Positions 63,367 through 64,000 of a stretch of DNA of 64,000 nt are shown here, piece by piece. The position numbers and the translations under genes were made by a program. Within the stretch, counting starts at the first letter, position 1. The number at the start of each line of letters is the position of its first letter. A model generated the notes under the pieces. The model was given only the letters and a program-made list of their open reading frames with translations, ran no database searches and was not told the origin of the DNA. Source of the stretch: Flavisolibacter tropicus (lineage in GTDB: Bacteria > Bacteroidota > Bacteroidia > Chitinophagales > Chitinophagaceae); NCBI RefSeq assembly GCF_001644645.1, contig NZ_CP011390.1:4598501-4662500 (forward strand), in the 5' to 3' direction.

Positions 63367-63726
63367 ATGGAAATAACAACGAGTAGCATTCCGTTTACAA
63401 CCATCGACTGGACAGCTGTTCCAAAAATAGAACATAAAGGGGAAACGGGTGTAGCCTATTGGCAAACGCTCCAATTCCCCGGTCTAAGGGTTCGTATCGT
63501 AGAATATTCAGCGGGTTACCTGGCCGACCATTGGTGTCAGAAGGGGCATATTGTACATTGTCTTGAAGGCGAGTTGGCAACAGAGCAGGAAAGTGGTGCA
63601 GTCTTTACGCTACGAGGAGGCATGACCTATATTGTTTCTGATGAGTTGAGCTCTCACCGTTCTGTAACAAAAGAAAAGGTAAAGTTGTTGATAATTGATG
63701 GTGACTTTTTGAAGTCGGTGAAATAG
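63367..63726 (+). CDS. DHCW-motif cupin-fold protein
   Basis: A 119-residue single cupin. The named motif appears here as LADHWCQKGHIVHCLEG, followed by GELATEQESGAVFTLRGGMT and VSDELSSHRSV, a single beta-barrel. The His and Glu residues of the barrel are candidate metal ligands. Function is unknown. It lies 76 bp downstream of the GT32 gene. Confidence 0.85.
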   Translation: MEITTSSIPFTTIDWTAVPKIEHKGETGVAYWQTLQFPGLRVRIVEYSAGYLADHWCQKGHIVHCLEGELATEQESGAVFTLRGGMTYIVSDELSSHRSVTKEKVKLLIIDGDFLKSVK

Positions 63727-63809
63727 GATGCACTGTGTTTAGATAGTCGACAATTATTTCAAAAGATTATAGTAGGCTGTATGTTTACCAATAAGATTAG
63801 GTGTCAACA

Positions 63810-64000
63810 ATGGACAAACTGTTTTTGCTAAAACCGGGATTCAACGATGCGGCTGTAGATCAGGAAGGAAGAAAATATTACTGCCCTTCTTGTGCAGCCA
63901 TTGAAGGAGTATTGTATTATTATCCGCAACTGAGAGAAAAGCTGGAGGTTATCTATATTGATTTCCCGAGGCCTCGAAAGGGAATAATTGAATTGTTGGG
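63810..64000 (+). CDS. DUF3088 family protein (N-terminal part, cut by window end)
   Basis: The frame starts MDKLFLLKPGFNDAAVDQEG and continues RKYYCPSCAAIEGVLYYYP, then IDFPRPRKGIIELLG, to the window edge. The CPSC and FPRPR features match DUF3088. Only 63 residues are visible; the 3' end lies outside. Confidence 0.85.
   Translation, partial: MDKLFLLKPGFNDAAVDQEGRKYYCPSCAAIEGVLYYYPQLREKLEVIYIDFPRPRKGIIELL

Overview
The window reads as chromosome of a Bacteroidota bacterium, most likely family Chitinophagaceae. The signs are a T9SS 'gliding motility-associated' C-terminal domain protein, many SPII lipoproteins, TAnnTTTG-type -7 promoter boxes, starts mostly without Shine-Dalgarno sequences, and families common in that group (DUF4382, DUF2157, DUF3088, IcmF). 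I see no rRNA, tRNA, CRISPR array, prophage, transposase or integrase gene.

Layout. 1-10 kb: a VOC protein, a lipoprotein thioredoxin, a fatty-acid desaturase, a Gdx/SugE-type SMR exporter, a membrane-anchored trypsin-like protease and five stand-alone receiver proteins, one of which has lost its phospho-acceptor Asp. 10-17 kb: an alpha/beta hydrolase, a repeat-rich intergenic region, a CHASE3 histidine kinase with its receiver, an ArsR regulator, and an OmpA-type secreted protein. 17.5-24 kb: three tandem paralogous TPR histidine kinases followed by one NarL/LuxR-type response regulator. 24-30.6 kb: secreted proteins (including a PKD/T9SS protein), a Bax-inhibitor-1-like protein and small conserved proteins. 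30.8-33.5 kb: a SAM-I riboswitch controlling a trans-sulfuration PLP enzyme and homoserine dehydrogenase.

36.3-45.9 kb is the most unusual part. Three modules in a row lie between direct repeats: a Tudor-like repeat protein between two 123-bp repeats; metX-metZ-osmC between two 60-bp hairpin repeats; and a secreted protein, an M24 peptidase-like protein and an isochorismatase between two 668-bp copies of the 3' end of icmF. The terminator and 3' end of icmF occur three times (about 38.2, 41.45 and 45.25 kb), as if the end of this gene had repeatedly received or generated inserted DNA. The intact icmF (fused B12-dependent acyl-CoA mutase) follows at 45.3-48.65 kb.

48.8-64 kb: paired lipoproteins, paired DUF2157-type membrane proteins, a RibD-C/DHFR-like protein, an acyltransferase, a WG-repeat protein, an AmgK-like kinase fused to a RapZ C-terminal domain next to a MurU-like nucleotidyltransferase (a likely sugar-recycling pair), an M1 peptidase, a GT32 glycosyltransferase, a DHCW-motif cupin and the start of a DUF3088 protein.

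Several intergenic regions carry dispersed simple repeats, some with an 11/22-bp period. One copy of this kind of repeat lies in frame inside icmF. Methionine synthesis is split over two nearby loci (31.1-33.5 and 38.7-41.4 kb); signal transduction genes dominate the first 24 kb.
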